Assembly: GCA_019352875.1 (NCBI GenBank)
Contig: JAAAFW010000006.1
Location: forward strand, 334,352-398,351
DNA: 64,000 nt
Reading direction: 5' to 3'
Origin: Pedobacter cryoconitis
GTDB taxonomy: Bacteria > Bacteroidota > Bacteroidia > Sphingobacteriales > Sphingobacteriaceae
This document shows positions 1-8,661 of this stretch, piece after piece. The notes below the pieces were generated by a model. That model did not search any database and was not told where the DNA came from. It worked only from the letters and a program-made list of their open reading frames with translations. The first letter of the stretch is position 1; every line of letters starts with the position of its first letter. Position numbers and translations under genes: made by a program.

Positions 1-593
1 TTGACGGTAAAAAAGATTTTTATGATGACTGGGATGAACCTAATCCGCTGGGTCATTATGCGCGTTCCAAGTATATGGGAGAGCGTTATGTCCGTGAGCA
101 CGCAGAAAGATATATTATTTGCCGTGCAGGCTGGATGATGGGCGGCGGTCCTAAAAAGGATAAAAAATTCATTAATAAAATTATTAAACAACTGGCTACA
201 GGTACCCGTGACCTGCATATTGTGAATGATAAGGATGGAACTCCAACTTTTACAGTGGATTTTGCTAAAAATGTAAAGCTGCTGTTCGAGAAAGAATATT
301 GGGGTTTATATAACCTGGTCTGCAATGGTGAAACCAGCCGTAAAGAGGTTGCCGAAGAGTTGGTTCGGATACTGGGGCTTCAGGATGAGGTAACTATTCA
401 TGAAGTGACTTCTGACTATTTCAAGGATACTTATTTTGCACCCCGTCCGCCTTCAGAGCGACTGATCAATAAAAAGCTTGATCTGCGTGATATGAATAAA
501 ATGCGTGATTGGAAGGTGGCTCTGGATGAGTATGTAAACGATTATTTTGGAGAATTTGTAAAAGAGCACTTCGAGAGTAGCAGATGCGTATAG
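1..593 (+). CDS. SDR/RmlD-like sugar-nucleotide reductase, C-terminal part
   Basis: The reading frame is open from the left edge (codons in phase with position 3), so the N-terminal NAD-binding part lies outside the window. The visible part starts just before a Y-A-R-S-K stretch (57-71), the YxxxK catalytic pair of short-chain dehydrogenase/reductases. It continues with a C-terminal substrate-binding region of the RmlD type (GWMMGGG, then NDKDGTPTFTVDFA and LVCNGETSRKEVAEEL). RmlD enzymes reduce dTDP-4-keto-6-deoxysugars; the exact substrate here cannot be read. The stop overlaps the next gene by 10 bp, which suggests translational coupling with the glycosyltransferase and a role in glycan precursor synthesis. 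Family placement is secure, specificity is not. Confidence 0.85.
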   Translation, partial: DGKKDFYDDWDEPNPLGHYARSKYMGERYVREHAERYIICRAGWMMGGGPKKDKKFINKIIKQLATGTRDLHIVNDKDGTPTFTVDFAKNVKLLFEKEYWGLYNLVCNGETSRKEVAEELVRILGLQDEVTIHEVTSDYFKDTYFAPRPPSERLINKKLDLRDMNKMRDWKVALDEYVNDYFGEFVKEHFESSRCV

Positions 594-1687
594 CTGCCTT
601 TGGATTCAGATCTGTTCCACCTGCAAGGGGTGCCGCTGGTGCTGATAAGTTTGCGTTGGAACTTTTTCCAAGGCTGGTAAGCAGGGGCCATCAGGTTGTT
701 GCTTATAACAGACAGTATCCTGACGTTTTTGTAGATATCAATGTATACAAAGGTGTACAGATCAAAACAATCAAAACTATTAAAAGAAGTGGTTTTGATA
801 CGTTGCTTCATTCTTTCAAATCTACTTGTGATATCATCTGGAATAATACGGCTGATATCGTCCATATTCAGAACGGTGGAAACAGTATATGGGCATTGCC
901 TTTAAGGCTGTTTGGTAAGAAGGTTTTTATTAGCCAGGACGGTGTCGACTGGAAGAGGGACAAATGGTCCTGGTACGCTAAAATGTATCTTCAGTTTTCT
1001 GCCTACATCACCGCATATCTGCCTAATGAGGTTATCTTTGATAACGTTATTGCTAAAAAATTATTTGAAGATCGTTTCCGCAAGACTTTCGCTTTCATCC
1101 CGTTTGGAAGTGAAATAGCGGCCTGGCCTGAGAATAATGATATTCTGGACCGGCTGAATCTGAAACCGGGTGATTACTATCTATTTGTCGGCAGGTTTAT
1201 TCCGGATAAAGGACTTCACTATCTGATTCCCGGCTTTACCGCGTCTTCCAGTAAAAAGAAACTGGTGCTGATAGGTGGCTCCCCGAATCCATCTCCATAT
1301 GAAAAGGAATTAACTGATCTGGCAAATGACAATGTTTATTTCCCGGGGTTTCTATACGGTGATGAGGTTAATACTTTAATGAAAAATGCGTACTGTTATA
1401 TCCAGGCATCTGATGTGGAAGGTCTTTCTCCCGTTGTGCTTTCTGTGATGGGATTGGGTGTACCGCTTATCGTAAGTGATATCGAGGAGAATGAGTATGC
1501 AGTACAGGATACAGCTCGTATGTTTAAAAAGGGCAATATAACCTCTTTAACAGAAGAAATTAACTTCGCTGAAGATAATTATCCGGAGATGCAGGCTCTT
1601 GCTTTAAGAGCACGGGAGCGTGCGCTGTCGGTGTTTAACTGGGAGCACGTAGCCGATGAACATGTACGCGTGTTCGAGAAGGGCTGA
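584..1687 (+). CDS. Glycosyltransferase family 4 (GT-B fold)
   Basis: This 367-residue protein has the two-Rossmann-domain layout of GT4 enzymes, which move a sugar from a nucleotide donor to a growing glycan at the cytoplasmic face. The N-terminus (MRIAAFGFRSVPPARGAAGA) resembles the glycine-rich acceptor-side loop of DUF1972-type rhamnosyltransferases. The donor-side domain starts at about residue 200 with FVGRFIPDKG and has DVEGLSP near 277-283. The usual E-x7-E donor motif keeps only its first glutamate (E279); the second position is Ser. The ATG overlaps the upstream reductase stop. Donor and acceptor sugars cannot be inferred. Confidence 0.88.
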   Translation: MRIAAFGFRSVPPARGAAGADKFALELFPRLVSRGHQVVAYNRQYPDVFVDINVYKGVQIKTIKTIKRSGFDTLLHSFKSTCDIIWNNTADIVHIQNGGNSIWALPLRLFGKKVFISQDGVDWKRDKWSWYAKMYLQFSAYITAYLPNEVIFDNVIAKKLFEDRFRKTFAFIPFGSEIAAWPENNDILDRLNLKPGDYYLFVGRFIPDKGLHYLIPGFTASSSKKKLVLIGGSPNPSPYEKELTDLANDNVYFPGFLYGDEVNTLMKNAYCYIQASDVEGLSPVVLSVMGLGVPLIVSDIEENEYAVQDTARMFKKGNITSLTEEINFAEDNYPEMQALALRARERALSVFNWEHVADEHVRVFEKG

Positions 1688-1711
1688 TCAGACAAAATAT
1701 TTAATGAAAAT

Positions 1712-1749
1712 AAAAAAGCAGGAATCTCTCAAAAGATTCCTGCTTTTTT
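1712..1749. terminator. Bidirectional intrinsic terminator
   Basis: A perfect 10-bp GC-containing stem (1718-1727 with 1734-1743) with a 6-nt loop is flanked by an A-run on the left and a T-run on the right. It sits between the convergent GT4 gene and the beta-barrel gene, so it can end transcripts from both sides. Confidence 0.9.
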
Positions 1750-1766
1750 TTGTGCTTTGGTTTTGT

Positions 1767-4193
1767 TTATTTGTTCAGACGTTTCTGTTCGTCATCTAGT
1801 CCTGTACTTCTGTTTCTTGCAGATTTTACAGTCATTTTTCCGAAGCGGTAAGTGAAACTCAATCTCACGCTCGTCGTCGTACCGTATTGTTCCAGGTAAT
1901 AGTCGTTTCCAGGAAGTGTGCTATTAATTCTCGCTTTTTGTGTATGGAATATATCACTTACACCCAGCTTGATGTTTCCAGACTTATCCGGGAAATTATA
2001 GCGCAAACCCGCATCGGTATTGAACATGCTTTTTAATTTCAGGGCTCCCTGGATCTGTGGGGTGCTATACATTACACCTGCATCTGCACTGATCAGCTTA
2101 GTAATCGTAAAGTTGTTTTGTGCGTAAATGTTACCACTGAATTGTTTGGTATCCAGATTAGAACCGCTTAATCCCGGCGCTTTGATCTGTTTGTAATAAC
2201 CCAGTACATTGTTGTTCATATTCCACCAGTCCGTTAATTTAACCGGGAAGTTCAGGGTTAAGGAAGCAACTTGCTCTGATGCCAGGTTTAATACTGTCTG
2301 AAACATGGATTTCCTTACTTCATCCTGTAACAGTACTTGTGTGATCACGTCTGTTGTTCTGCTGTAATTTAAAGCGACACTATATTTTTGTTTATACAGA
2401 TAAGAGGCTTCCAGGTTGTTGGAGTATTCTGGTGTCAGGTTAGGATTACCCTGGTTGTAAGTGTACTGGTCCAGATAGAATACGAAAGGGTTCAGATTTC
2501 TATAATTCGGTCTGTTAATCTTCCTGGAATAGGAGAAGTTCAGTACGTTATCTGCATTTAAGTTTTGTGATAAACTCACCGATGGAAAAAGGTTTGTGTA
2601 TTTACGGTCGGTCACCAGATTCTGGGTTACAGAATTTCCGGTTGAATGCGTGTTCTCCAAACGTAAACCTGCTTGAATTGATGATTTGCCGAAGGTTGCA
2701 TTGAATGTAGTATACACTGCGTTTACTTTCTCATCGTATTTAAACCTGTTGCTTTTTCCAGCATCAAATTCCCAGTCATTGCCCTCACGGTTTTCATACA
2801 CGTAATCATTATCGGTTTTTACATCGGATAGTTTAAATCCTGCATCCAGCTTGTATTTTTTGTTGATAGGTAAAGTATAGTCAGCTTTGAGTGCTTTAAT
2901 ATCAATGTTTGAAGGTGCAAAGCTTCTGTAAATCTCTCCATTTTTATAAAAACTGCCGTTAGGATTGTAAAATACGTTTGTATTGGTCGCATCATCGTCA
3001 GAAGTGTATTTTGAATAGTCCGCATCTACAGTTATCTCCTGACCCGCAGTATCCAGCACACCTTTGTAGTTAATATTATAAGAGTAGGTTTTACGTGGAT
3101 TTGTATTTGTTGCAGTACTTCTCAGCAGTGAATCTGTCTCTGTAAATGATCTTCCAATGTTTACTTTACTGAAGCCACTGGAGTGATAGTTGCTTATGTT
3201 TCCTTTGAACAATGCACCGATTGTGTGGTTTTTGGTTAGAAATATATCTGTTCCGATCTTGAAATTGTTTGATTCATAAACTGAGGTGTCTTTATTCCTC
3301 TGACTGAAATATACCGGATCTGTGATACTGGCTGTTTTCCTGTCTATATCTGTATGTTGTTGTTCTTTATTGCGGTAATAACCGTAAGATCCGAATAAGT
3401 TAAAGTTCTTTTTACGGAAGTTCAGGTCTAATGATCCATTGCCATTCAGATATTTGTTAAATCCGGTACCTGCATTGAGGCTACCGTTAAATCCTTCTGT
3501 TTTGCTTTTTTTGGTTTTGATATTAATAATACCACCGGTAGCGTTAGCTTCATATCTGGCACCGGGATTATTGATAATCTCAATACTTTCAATCTGGCTG
3601 CTCTGCATCGATTTAAGCAGGTTAACCACATCTGCACCACTGAGGTAAGATTGTTTCCCGTCGATAGTAACCAGAACATTGCTTTTTCCGGCTAATGCGA
3701 TATTATCATTCTGGTCAACGGTAACTCCCGGTGCTTTTTTAAGAATCTCAAGTCCGGTAAGGCCTGCAGAGGAAGGTGTGGCGTCTATGTTGAAAATCAA
3801 TTTATCTGCTCTGCGTTCCAAAACCGGTTTAGCCGCGGTTACTGAAACTTCATTGAGTTGTTTTGATAGTTCGGCAAGTGTTATTGCCGGTACCTGATAT
3901 GCTGCAGTTGCTTTAAAATCGAAAGCGACAGAGTTTACTTTAGAATATCCGACCGAGGTTGCCACGATATAGTATTTATTTGCTGCGGCATTAAAACTGT
4001 ATTTACCATCCATATCTGTCATAGCTGTAGTAACCAGAGTGGAGTCTTTTGCCGAGTATAGTAAGACGGTAGCGGAAGGGATTGTTTGGGTGTGATCTTT
4101 CACAATTCCGCTGATTTTAGCACTTTGCTGTGCATTTAATTTTAAAGGAAGAATGTAAAAAATGAGAAGGATGGCGGGTAGAAATATTTTCAT
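1767..4193 (-). CDS. Outer-membrane beta-barrel protein (TonB-receptor-like)
   Basis: The protein has 808 residues. It has a signal peptide (about 1-21), a carboxypeptidase-regulatory-like beta-sandwich at about 25-110 (SGIVKDHTQ, MDGKYSF), then a plug-like segment at about 120-230 (LKKAPGVTVD, VLVTIDGKQSYLSG, IIDIK-like GGIINIKTKK) and a long barrel with many aromatic-ended strands (SRKINRPNYRNLNPF). This is the outer membrane protein beta-barrel family common in Bacteroidota. It is TonB-receptor-like but its ligand is unknown. The terminal strand (SFTYRFGK) is followed by about 25 charged residues. It lies between two polysaccharide blocks but faces its own terminator and has a 225-bp upstream gap, so it is probably an independent unit. 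Confidence 0.9.
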   Translation of the reverse strand: MKIFLPAILLIFYILPLKLNAQQSAKISGIVKDHTQTIPSATVLLYSAKDSTLVTTAMTDMDGKYSFNAAANKYYIVATSVGYSKVNSVAFDFKATAAYQVPAITLAELSKQLNEVSVTAAKPVLERRADKLIFNIDATPSSAGLTGLEILKKAPGVTVDQNDNIALAGKSNVLVTIDGKQSYLSGADVVNLLKSMQSSQIESIEIINNPGARYEANATGGIINIKTKKSKTEGFNGSLNAGTGFNKYLNGNGSLDLNFRKKNFNLFGSYGYYRNKEQQHTDIDRKTASITDPVYFSQRNKDTSVYESNNFKIGTDIFLTKNHTIGALFKGNISNYHSSGFSKVNIGRSFTETDSLLRSTATNTNPRKTYSYNINYKGVLDTAGQEITVDADYSKYTSDDDATNTNVFYNPNGSFYKNGEIYRSFAPSNIDIKALKADYTLPINKKYKLDAGFKLSDVKTDNDYVYENREGNDWEFDAGKSNRFKYDEKVNAVYTTFNATFGKSSIQAGLRLENTHSTGNSVTQNLVTDRKYTNLFPSVSLSQNLNADNVLNFSYSRKINRPNYRNLNPFVFYLDQYTYNQGNPNLTPEYSNNLEASYLYKQKYSVALNYSRTTDVITQVLLQDEVRKSMFQTVLNLASEQVASLTLNFPVKLTDWWNMNNNVLGYYKQIKAPGLSGSNLDTKQFSGNIYAQNNFTITKLISADAGVMYSTPQIQGALKLKSMFNTDAGLRYNFPDKSGNIKLGVSDIFHTQKARINSTLPGNDYYLEQYGTTTSVRLSFTYRFGKMTVKSARNRSTGLDDEQKRLNK

Positions 4194-4418
4194 TTGAATA
4201 AGCGTTTGTTGAAAACTAAGAATTTAAAATAATCAGGTGTTCAATATGTCTCTTGAATACTTAATTATCGGGAATTACTTAAGCTTTTCTAGTTTGTTTG
4301 TAATTAAGACGAGGGCTGTCGAAAAAAGTTACATGCATTTCAAATTTTTAACATTAAACGCTATTATTTAACACTTTAGGATAAAATTAAATGGCGGATT
4401 TGGCTGATTGGAACTCTG

Positions 4419-5546
4419 TTAAGGGCGTTGATGTTCTTTAAAGAGTTGAATAAGTTCCGTGGCGGCTTTGTCCCAGGAAAAATAGCTCAGACGTGCCTTT
4501 CCAGCCTGGATAAGTCTGGATCTGAGTTGTGCGTTTTCTTGCAGTGAATGCATCTTCGCGGTAATGTCACCATCATCTTTGGGGTTGAAAGTTAACACGG
4601 CGTCGCCACCAACTTCAGGCAGGCAGGTATTATCTGCAACCATAACTGGAATTCCATATTGAAATGCTTCAAGTACCGGAATTCCAAAACCTTCATTTAA
4701 AGAAGGGAATACATAGAACAGGGCGTAGGTATAAATTCCGGCCAGTTCATCTTCACTGAGGTAGCCGGTTATTATAATCTCTTGTGCATAACCTGAAGTT
4801 TGAATTTCATGCTGAATCTGCAGTAATTCGGTGTTGTCCTGAAGTCCTTGATCGGGACCCGCAAGCACCAGTTTTATTGAAGAAGGATTCTCTGTTTTTA
4901 AAGCAGCAAAGGCACGAATCAATGCGGGAATGTTTTTGCGCTTAAAGGGTGAACCAACATGCAGGATATATTGTTGGGGTAAGAGGTTAAATTGTTGCAA
5001 GACGGCCGCTGATGGATGGTCTATGCGTGTTTTTGGACCTTCATAAACGACTTTAAAATGATCTTGAGGAATATTAGTATAATGTGCCAGCTGTTTTTGC
5101 GCATAGGCTGTAGGCGTTATCACAAATGCAGATTTACGGGCAGCGGGTAAAGCAGTCAGATGATATAGTTTGAGCCAAAGTTTTCCATAGTGTTCTGGAT
5201 TTTCAAAGAAAAAAGCGTCGTGAAAAACGGGTACAGTCTGGTATCCCAGACGAACCAGTGGAACAAAATTGTCGGTGCAAAGGACAAAATCACAATGCTT
5301 TCTCGCAGCTTTCAGTGGCAGAATTACTTGTTTCCAGAGTTGGTAAAAAAAATGGTTACTGTATTTAGAGAGTTTGGACTCTCCTGGTCCTGCGCTTAGT
5401 TTTGTATCCAGGAAATGTATTGTCAGATTTTCTCCGGACAGTTTGTACAACGCTTTGCAGAGCTCTTCCAGATAAGTTCTGGTCCCGGTTTTTGCCGTCT
5501 GGAGGTCTCGTATGTCGATACCGATATTCAAGTGTTTCTTATACAT
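4419..5546 (-). CDS. Glycosyltransferase family 4
   Basis: This GT-B enzyme of about 375 residues has the classical GT4 donor-site features: SPFKRKNIPAL with the phosphate-binding Arg/Lys pair, and NEGFGIPVLEAF, a complete E-x7-E motif. The N-terminus (NIGIDIRDLQ, TGTRTYLEEL) matches mannosyl/rhamnosyl-transferase-like GT4 proteins. I prefer the ATG at 5546, whose codon overlaps the acetyltransferase stop (AATGTATAA); a GTG two codons upstream at 5552 is also possible. It is the last gene of the minus-strand operon beginning at 8559. It likely adds one sugar of the repeat unit; donor and acceptor are unknown. Confidence 0.92.
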   Translation of the reverse strand: MYKKHLNIGIDIRDLQTAKTGTRTYLEELCKALYKLSGENLTIHFLDTKLSAGPGESKLSKYSNHFFYQLWKQVILPLKAARKHCDFVLCTDNFVPLVRLGYQTVPVFHDAFFFENPEHYGKLWLKLYHLTALPAARKSAFVITPTAYAQKQLAHYTNIPQDHFKVVYEGPKTRIDHPSAAVLQQFNLLPQQYILHVGSPFKRKNIPALIRAFAALKTENPSSIKLVLAGPDQGLQDNTELLQIQHEIQTSGYAQEIIITGYLSEDELAGIYTYALFYVFPSLNEGFGIPVLEAFQYGIPVMVADNTCLPEVGGDAVLTFNPKDDGDITAKMHSLQENAQLRSRLIQAGKARLSYFSWDKAATELIQLFKEHQRP

Positions 5547-6246
5547 TTTCACCGGTTATTCTGTTTTTAATAATTTTAGCAGGAATGCCGGCTGCTATTG
5601 AGTTTTCGGGAATAGATCGACTTACAATACTTCCGGCAGCAATGACGCATCCCGGACCCACGGTGACGCCGTCCAGGATAGTGACTCCGGCACCCAGCCA
5701 GCAGTTATCGCCGATCGTAACGCCTTTACGGGTTACACCCTGCGCTTTAATAGACAGTGCAGGATCATTATAGTTATGATTTTCAGAGAATATTTTAACA
5801 TCCGGTCCGAAAATGACGTCTTTTCCTATCGTAATGCCACCTTGTCCTGCAAGGTACGCCCTGGCATTAATACCTGTTCCACTGCCTATGGTAATGCCCT
5901 TACCTCTTTGGGCAATGACACCCGTACATATTAATATCGAATCACGTGCAATGGAAACGTTGTCGCCGAGCTGAATTCCTTCAGCTGACAGGGCATTTAT
6001 AAACACGTTGTCTTCCAGAATAAGATTTTTACCACATTGAAGCTGATAGGCATGACTTATCTTTACGCGACTTCCTATAAAAAGAAGCCCTGCCGAGCGT
6101 TTAATCCATATTTTCTGCCATAGGCCACGCAGAACCTGTACTGCTCTTCTGCCACTGATTATGCTAAGATCGCGGGTACTGTAAACGCTTTCCCACTTAT
6201 AATTTGGGTCGTTCTTTAGTTTTCTTATAATTTTCTCAACTAGCAT
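5539..6246 (-). CDS. Left-handed beta-helix acyltransferase (hexapeptide repeat)
   Basis: This 235-residue protein is dominated by hexapeptide repeats (LGDNVSIARDS, ITIGSGTGINARAY, VTIGDNCWLGAGVTILDGVTVG), which fold as a left-handed beta-helix trimer. The SENHNY segment supplies the catalytic histidine typical of WcaF/WbbJ-like O-acetyltransferases, and the C-terminal GIPAKIIKNR is the usual family ending. It probably acetylates a sugar of the exported glycan from acetyl-CoA. It overlaps the polymerase-like gene upstream by 11 bp and the GT4 gene downstream, as expected for a co-translated polysaccharide operon. The acetylated sugar is not known. Confidence 0.9.
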   Translation of the reverse strand: MLVEKIIRKLKNDPNYKWESVYSTRDLSIISGRRAVQVLRGLWQKIWIKRSAGLLFIGSRVKISHAYQLQCGKNLILEDNVFINALSAEGIQLGDNVSIARDSILICTGVIAQRGKGITIGSGTGINARAYLAGQGGITIGKDVIFGPDVKIFSENHNYNDPALSIKAQGVTRKGVTIGDNCWLGAGVTILDGVTVGPGCVIAAGSIVSRSIPENSIAAGIPAKIIKNRITGENV

Positions 6247-7624
6247 CGGCTATCTCCTCTGGTTTGGAGTACTGCATGACAATACTGATGAATAATCCGG
6301 AAAAGAACCAGTTCATATACGATATATAGGATGAGGACTCTACTTCCGAGGTTAATAGGGGAATAAAGATCGCAATTTTCAATAACAGAACCAGCATACA
6401 GACTTTTCTCTCTTTACCTCTAAGGATGGGTAACCATTTTAAACCGGTTCGGATAAAGCCTATATAAATAAAGAGGTAACATAGAAGGGCGAGTATTCCT
6501 GCCTGTACACCAATGATAATAAACTGATTTTCTCCGCCTGTGTTTTCGCCCAGGGACCCGGCAACACGGCCTGAGGTACCCAGTCCCAGCCCGAGAGGAC
6601 TGCTGATCATTGCTTCAATACCCTGGATCCATTCTACTACGTGCCCGACACTTGAGGGGTTGCTGAAGTTAAGTGTATTAATAACTACCTCGACTATGCC
6701 ATCTGCCTTGTCTTCAAAGCTGCTTAGAACCCAGATAAAATAAACGGCGACTGCAGCAACGCCCAAATGAATTGTATGCGTGATATATTTTTTGCGTGTA
6801 AGTAATGCATAGATATAGATAACCAGAAAATAACTGGCAAACGGAGCCCTGGAAATTGCAAACGTAATACAGGCAAAGGTCGAAGCGAGAGCGAGTAAAC
6901 CGGAAACATTTGGCATGAAACGGTTGTCGTCCCTGGTGTATAATGCGCCGATTGCACATAGCGCAAGTAAAGTAGCTGCTGCATTTTCCAGTGGATTGGC
7001 AAAGAAACTGGCGAAGCGTTTAAAACCACCTTCGGATTCAAAGGTCCAGCTCAGGCCATAATTTCCGCTTGGTTCAAAGTTGAAGAAATAATAACTGTAG
7101 TCTGCATATCCGGTAAGAGTTTGTAGATGCTGATTAAATAATACCTCCAGACATATCGTTATCCCGGCGGCTATTGTTAGCAGTATAATGTAGTTGAGAT
7201 ATTTATTAACGTAAATCTTTTTTGGGTCAAAGAACCTCCCTGCAAAGTAAACAATCACAAAAAAGGATGTGCTTTTCAACGCAATTAACCGGTTTACAAA
7301 ACTTTGCTCTCCCAAAGGCAGAATTGCATACAAGGTAGTATAAAGTAAAAAGGAGAGGATCAGGTAATCTATTAAATGGAAGCGCGGTTTCTCCCGCAGA
7401 CTCATAATTCCTATTCCCAGAACGGTGAGTATAAGCAGTTCTTTGAAGAACTGAAATACAGGGATGATATCTTTTAGCCCAATCATAAAGGCTACCGACA
7501 TGGCTGTTGTATAGATAGAAAGCCCGAAAATTAGAAATAGCAGAAATTCCTGGGTATTTCCCCTGATGATTTCTCTTACTGCAATTATAAAAGATAACAA
7601 GAACAACAGTGGGAAAACAATCAT
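6236..7624 (-). CDS. O-antigen polymerase/ligase-like membrane protein
   Basis: This 462-residue, strongly hydrophobic protein has about ten to twelve membrane spans. A large periplasmic loop in the last third carries GLGLGTSGRVAG followed by GENTGGENQF and GVQAGILALL, the pattern seen in WaaL/Wzy_C-type O-antigen ligases and polymerases. Its ATG overlaps the stop of the upstream GT2 gene in an ATGA arrangement, and the next gene starts inside its end. The role is therefore either polymerising undecaprenyl-linked repeat units or ligating them at the periplasmic side. Sequence alone does not separate the two; the locus context favours polymerase. Confidence 0.85.
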   Translation of the reverse strand: MIVFPLLFLLSFIIAVREIIRGNTQEFLLFLIFGLSIYTTAMSVAFMIGLKDIIPVFQFFKELLILTVLGIGIMSLREKPRFHLIDYLILSFLLYTTLYAILPLGEQSFVNRLIALKSTSFFVIVYFAGRFFDPKKIYVNKYLNYIILLTIAAGITICLEVLFNQHLQTLTGYADYSYYFFNFEPSGNYGLSWTFESEGGFKRFASFFANPLENAAATLLALCAIGALYTRDDNRFMPNVSGLLALASTFACITFAISRAPFASYFLVIYIYALLTRKKYITHTIHLGVAAVAVYFIWVLSSFEDKADGIVEVVINTLNFSNPSSVGHVVEWIQGIEAMISSPLGLGLGTSGRVAGSLGENTGGENQFIIIGVQAGILALLCYLFIYIGFIRTGLKWLPILRGKERKVCMLVLLLKIAIFIPLLTSEVESSSYISYMNWFFSGLFISIVMQYSKPEEIADAS

Positions 7625-8559
7625 GAGTTTAGTTTAAGCGCAGTATCGATTTTTGGCCAAATTACTTTTTCTGATTCGAATAATCCATCTTTCAGTCCAT
7701 TAAATAAACAGGAAGCCTTTTTTTTACGTCCCCTAATCAGAAAATAACCTAACAATGCGGCGTAATAGGGGGTGTAAAAAAGGAACATAACCGGATAAAA
7801 AAGGGGATTACCGTATTTACGCAAAAACCAGATATGATTCCTGCTCACATAGTAATGAATTACAGGATTGAGCGTTCCTTCTTTTTGTGCACTCATCTGT
7901 CCGGATGCTCCGGCTTCATGATACATACTCAGGCGTGGGAGATAATGGAGTTCATATCCGGCGGCTCTGAGCCGGAATGATAATTCGACGTCTTCATAAT
8001 AAAGAAAGAATCTGGAATTGAACAGGCCGTATTCCCTGAGCACCGTATTTCTTAGTAAAATGCAACATCCGGTAAGCCATTCTGCAAGAATCATCTCTTT
8101 AGTGCTTGGTTTTTTTACGGCATAAACTTTTCCTGTAACCTGTTGAAAACGGCCTTCGGCATTCCACAGTTTTTCGGGTTCATGCATCCAGTAAATGGCA
8201 GGCTGCGCGGCAGCTGCCCTGGGATGGCGATCGAGATGGTCCACTAATCCCCTGATCATATCAGGGCCAACTGTTGTGTCATTATTCATAACCAGAGAAT
8301 ACGTGTATCCCTGGCTTAATGCATATTCAAGCGCTGTATTATTACCGCCTGCATACCCGAGATTGGTTTCATTATCTATAAAAATGAGATCGGGAAACTG
8401 GCTGCGGAGTTTGCTTAGCGAGCCATCGGTAGAGCCGTTATCTACAATGATCAGATCGTAATCTGCAGCATCGCAATTTTTCTGTACGGATGTAATACAA
8501 CTGGCCGTATATTCAGGAGTATTCCAGTTCAGCAGGATCAGAGCAACGGGCTTGGGCAT
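7621..8559 (-). CDS. Glycosyltransferase family 2
   Basis: This is a 312-residue GT-A fold enzyme. Seen in order are the N-terminal beta-strand ALILLNWN, the nucleotide-binding IIVDNGSTDGS, the NLGYAGGNN segment, the metal-site motif VMNNDT in place of DxD, and the acceptor-side YYEDVELSFRLR with its catalytic ED. This pattern is typical of rhamnosyl-/dTDP-sugar GT2 proteins with C-terminal hydrophobic segments, here around residues 255-280 (PVMFLFYTPYYAALLGYFLI). It is the first gene of the minus-strand operon that ends at 4419. The donor is unknown. Confidence 0.93.
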   Translation of the reverse strand: MPKPVALILLNWNTPEYTASCITSVQKNCDAADYDLIIVDNGSTDGSLSKLRSQFPDLIFIDNETNLGYAGGNNTALEYALSQGYTYSLVMNNDTTVGPDMIRGLVDHLDRHPRAAAAQPAIYWMHEPEKLWNAEGRFQQVTGKVYAVKKPSTKEMILAEWLTGCCILLRNTVLREYGLFNSRFFLYYEDVELSFRLRAAGYELHYLPRLSMYHEAGASGQMSAQKEGTLNPVIHYYVSRNHIWFLRKYGNPLFYPVMFLFYTPYYAALLGYFLIRGRKKKASCLFNGLKDGLFESEKVIWPKIDTALKLNS

Positions 8560-8637
8560 GTTTCAAAGTTCTGTAAAAACTACCGTATTGCCAAAAACGA
8601 CATACTTTTGAACTCACGAGGAAATAAATATTTATTG

Positions 8638-8645
8638 TAAGTTTG
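8638..8645 (+). promoter_or_regulatory. Putative -7 promoter element for the glycosyl-1-phosphate transferase gene
   Basis: TAAGTTTG is an exact match to the Bacteroidota -7 consensus TAnnTTTG and lies 16 bp before the ATG at 8662. No TTG was found at the expected -33 spacing, so this is a half-supported call. Confidence 0.4.
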
Positions 8646-8661
8646 CGCATATTCCAATCTC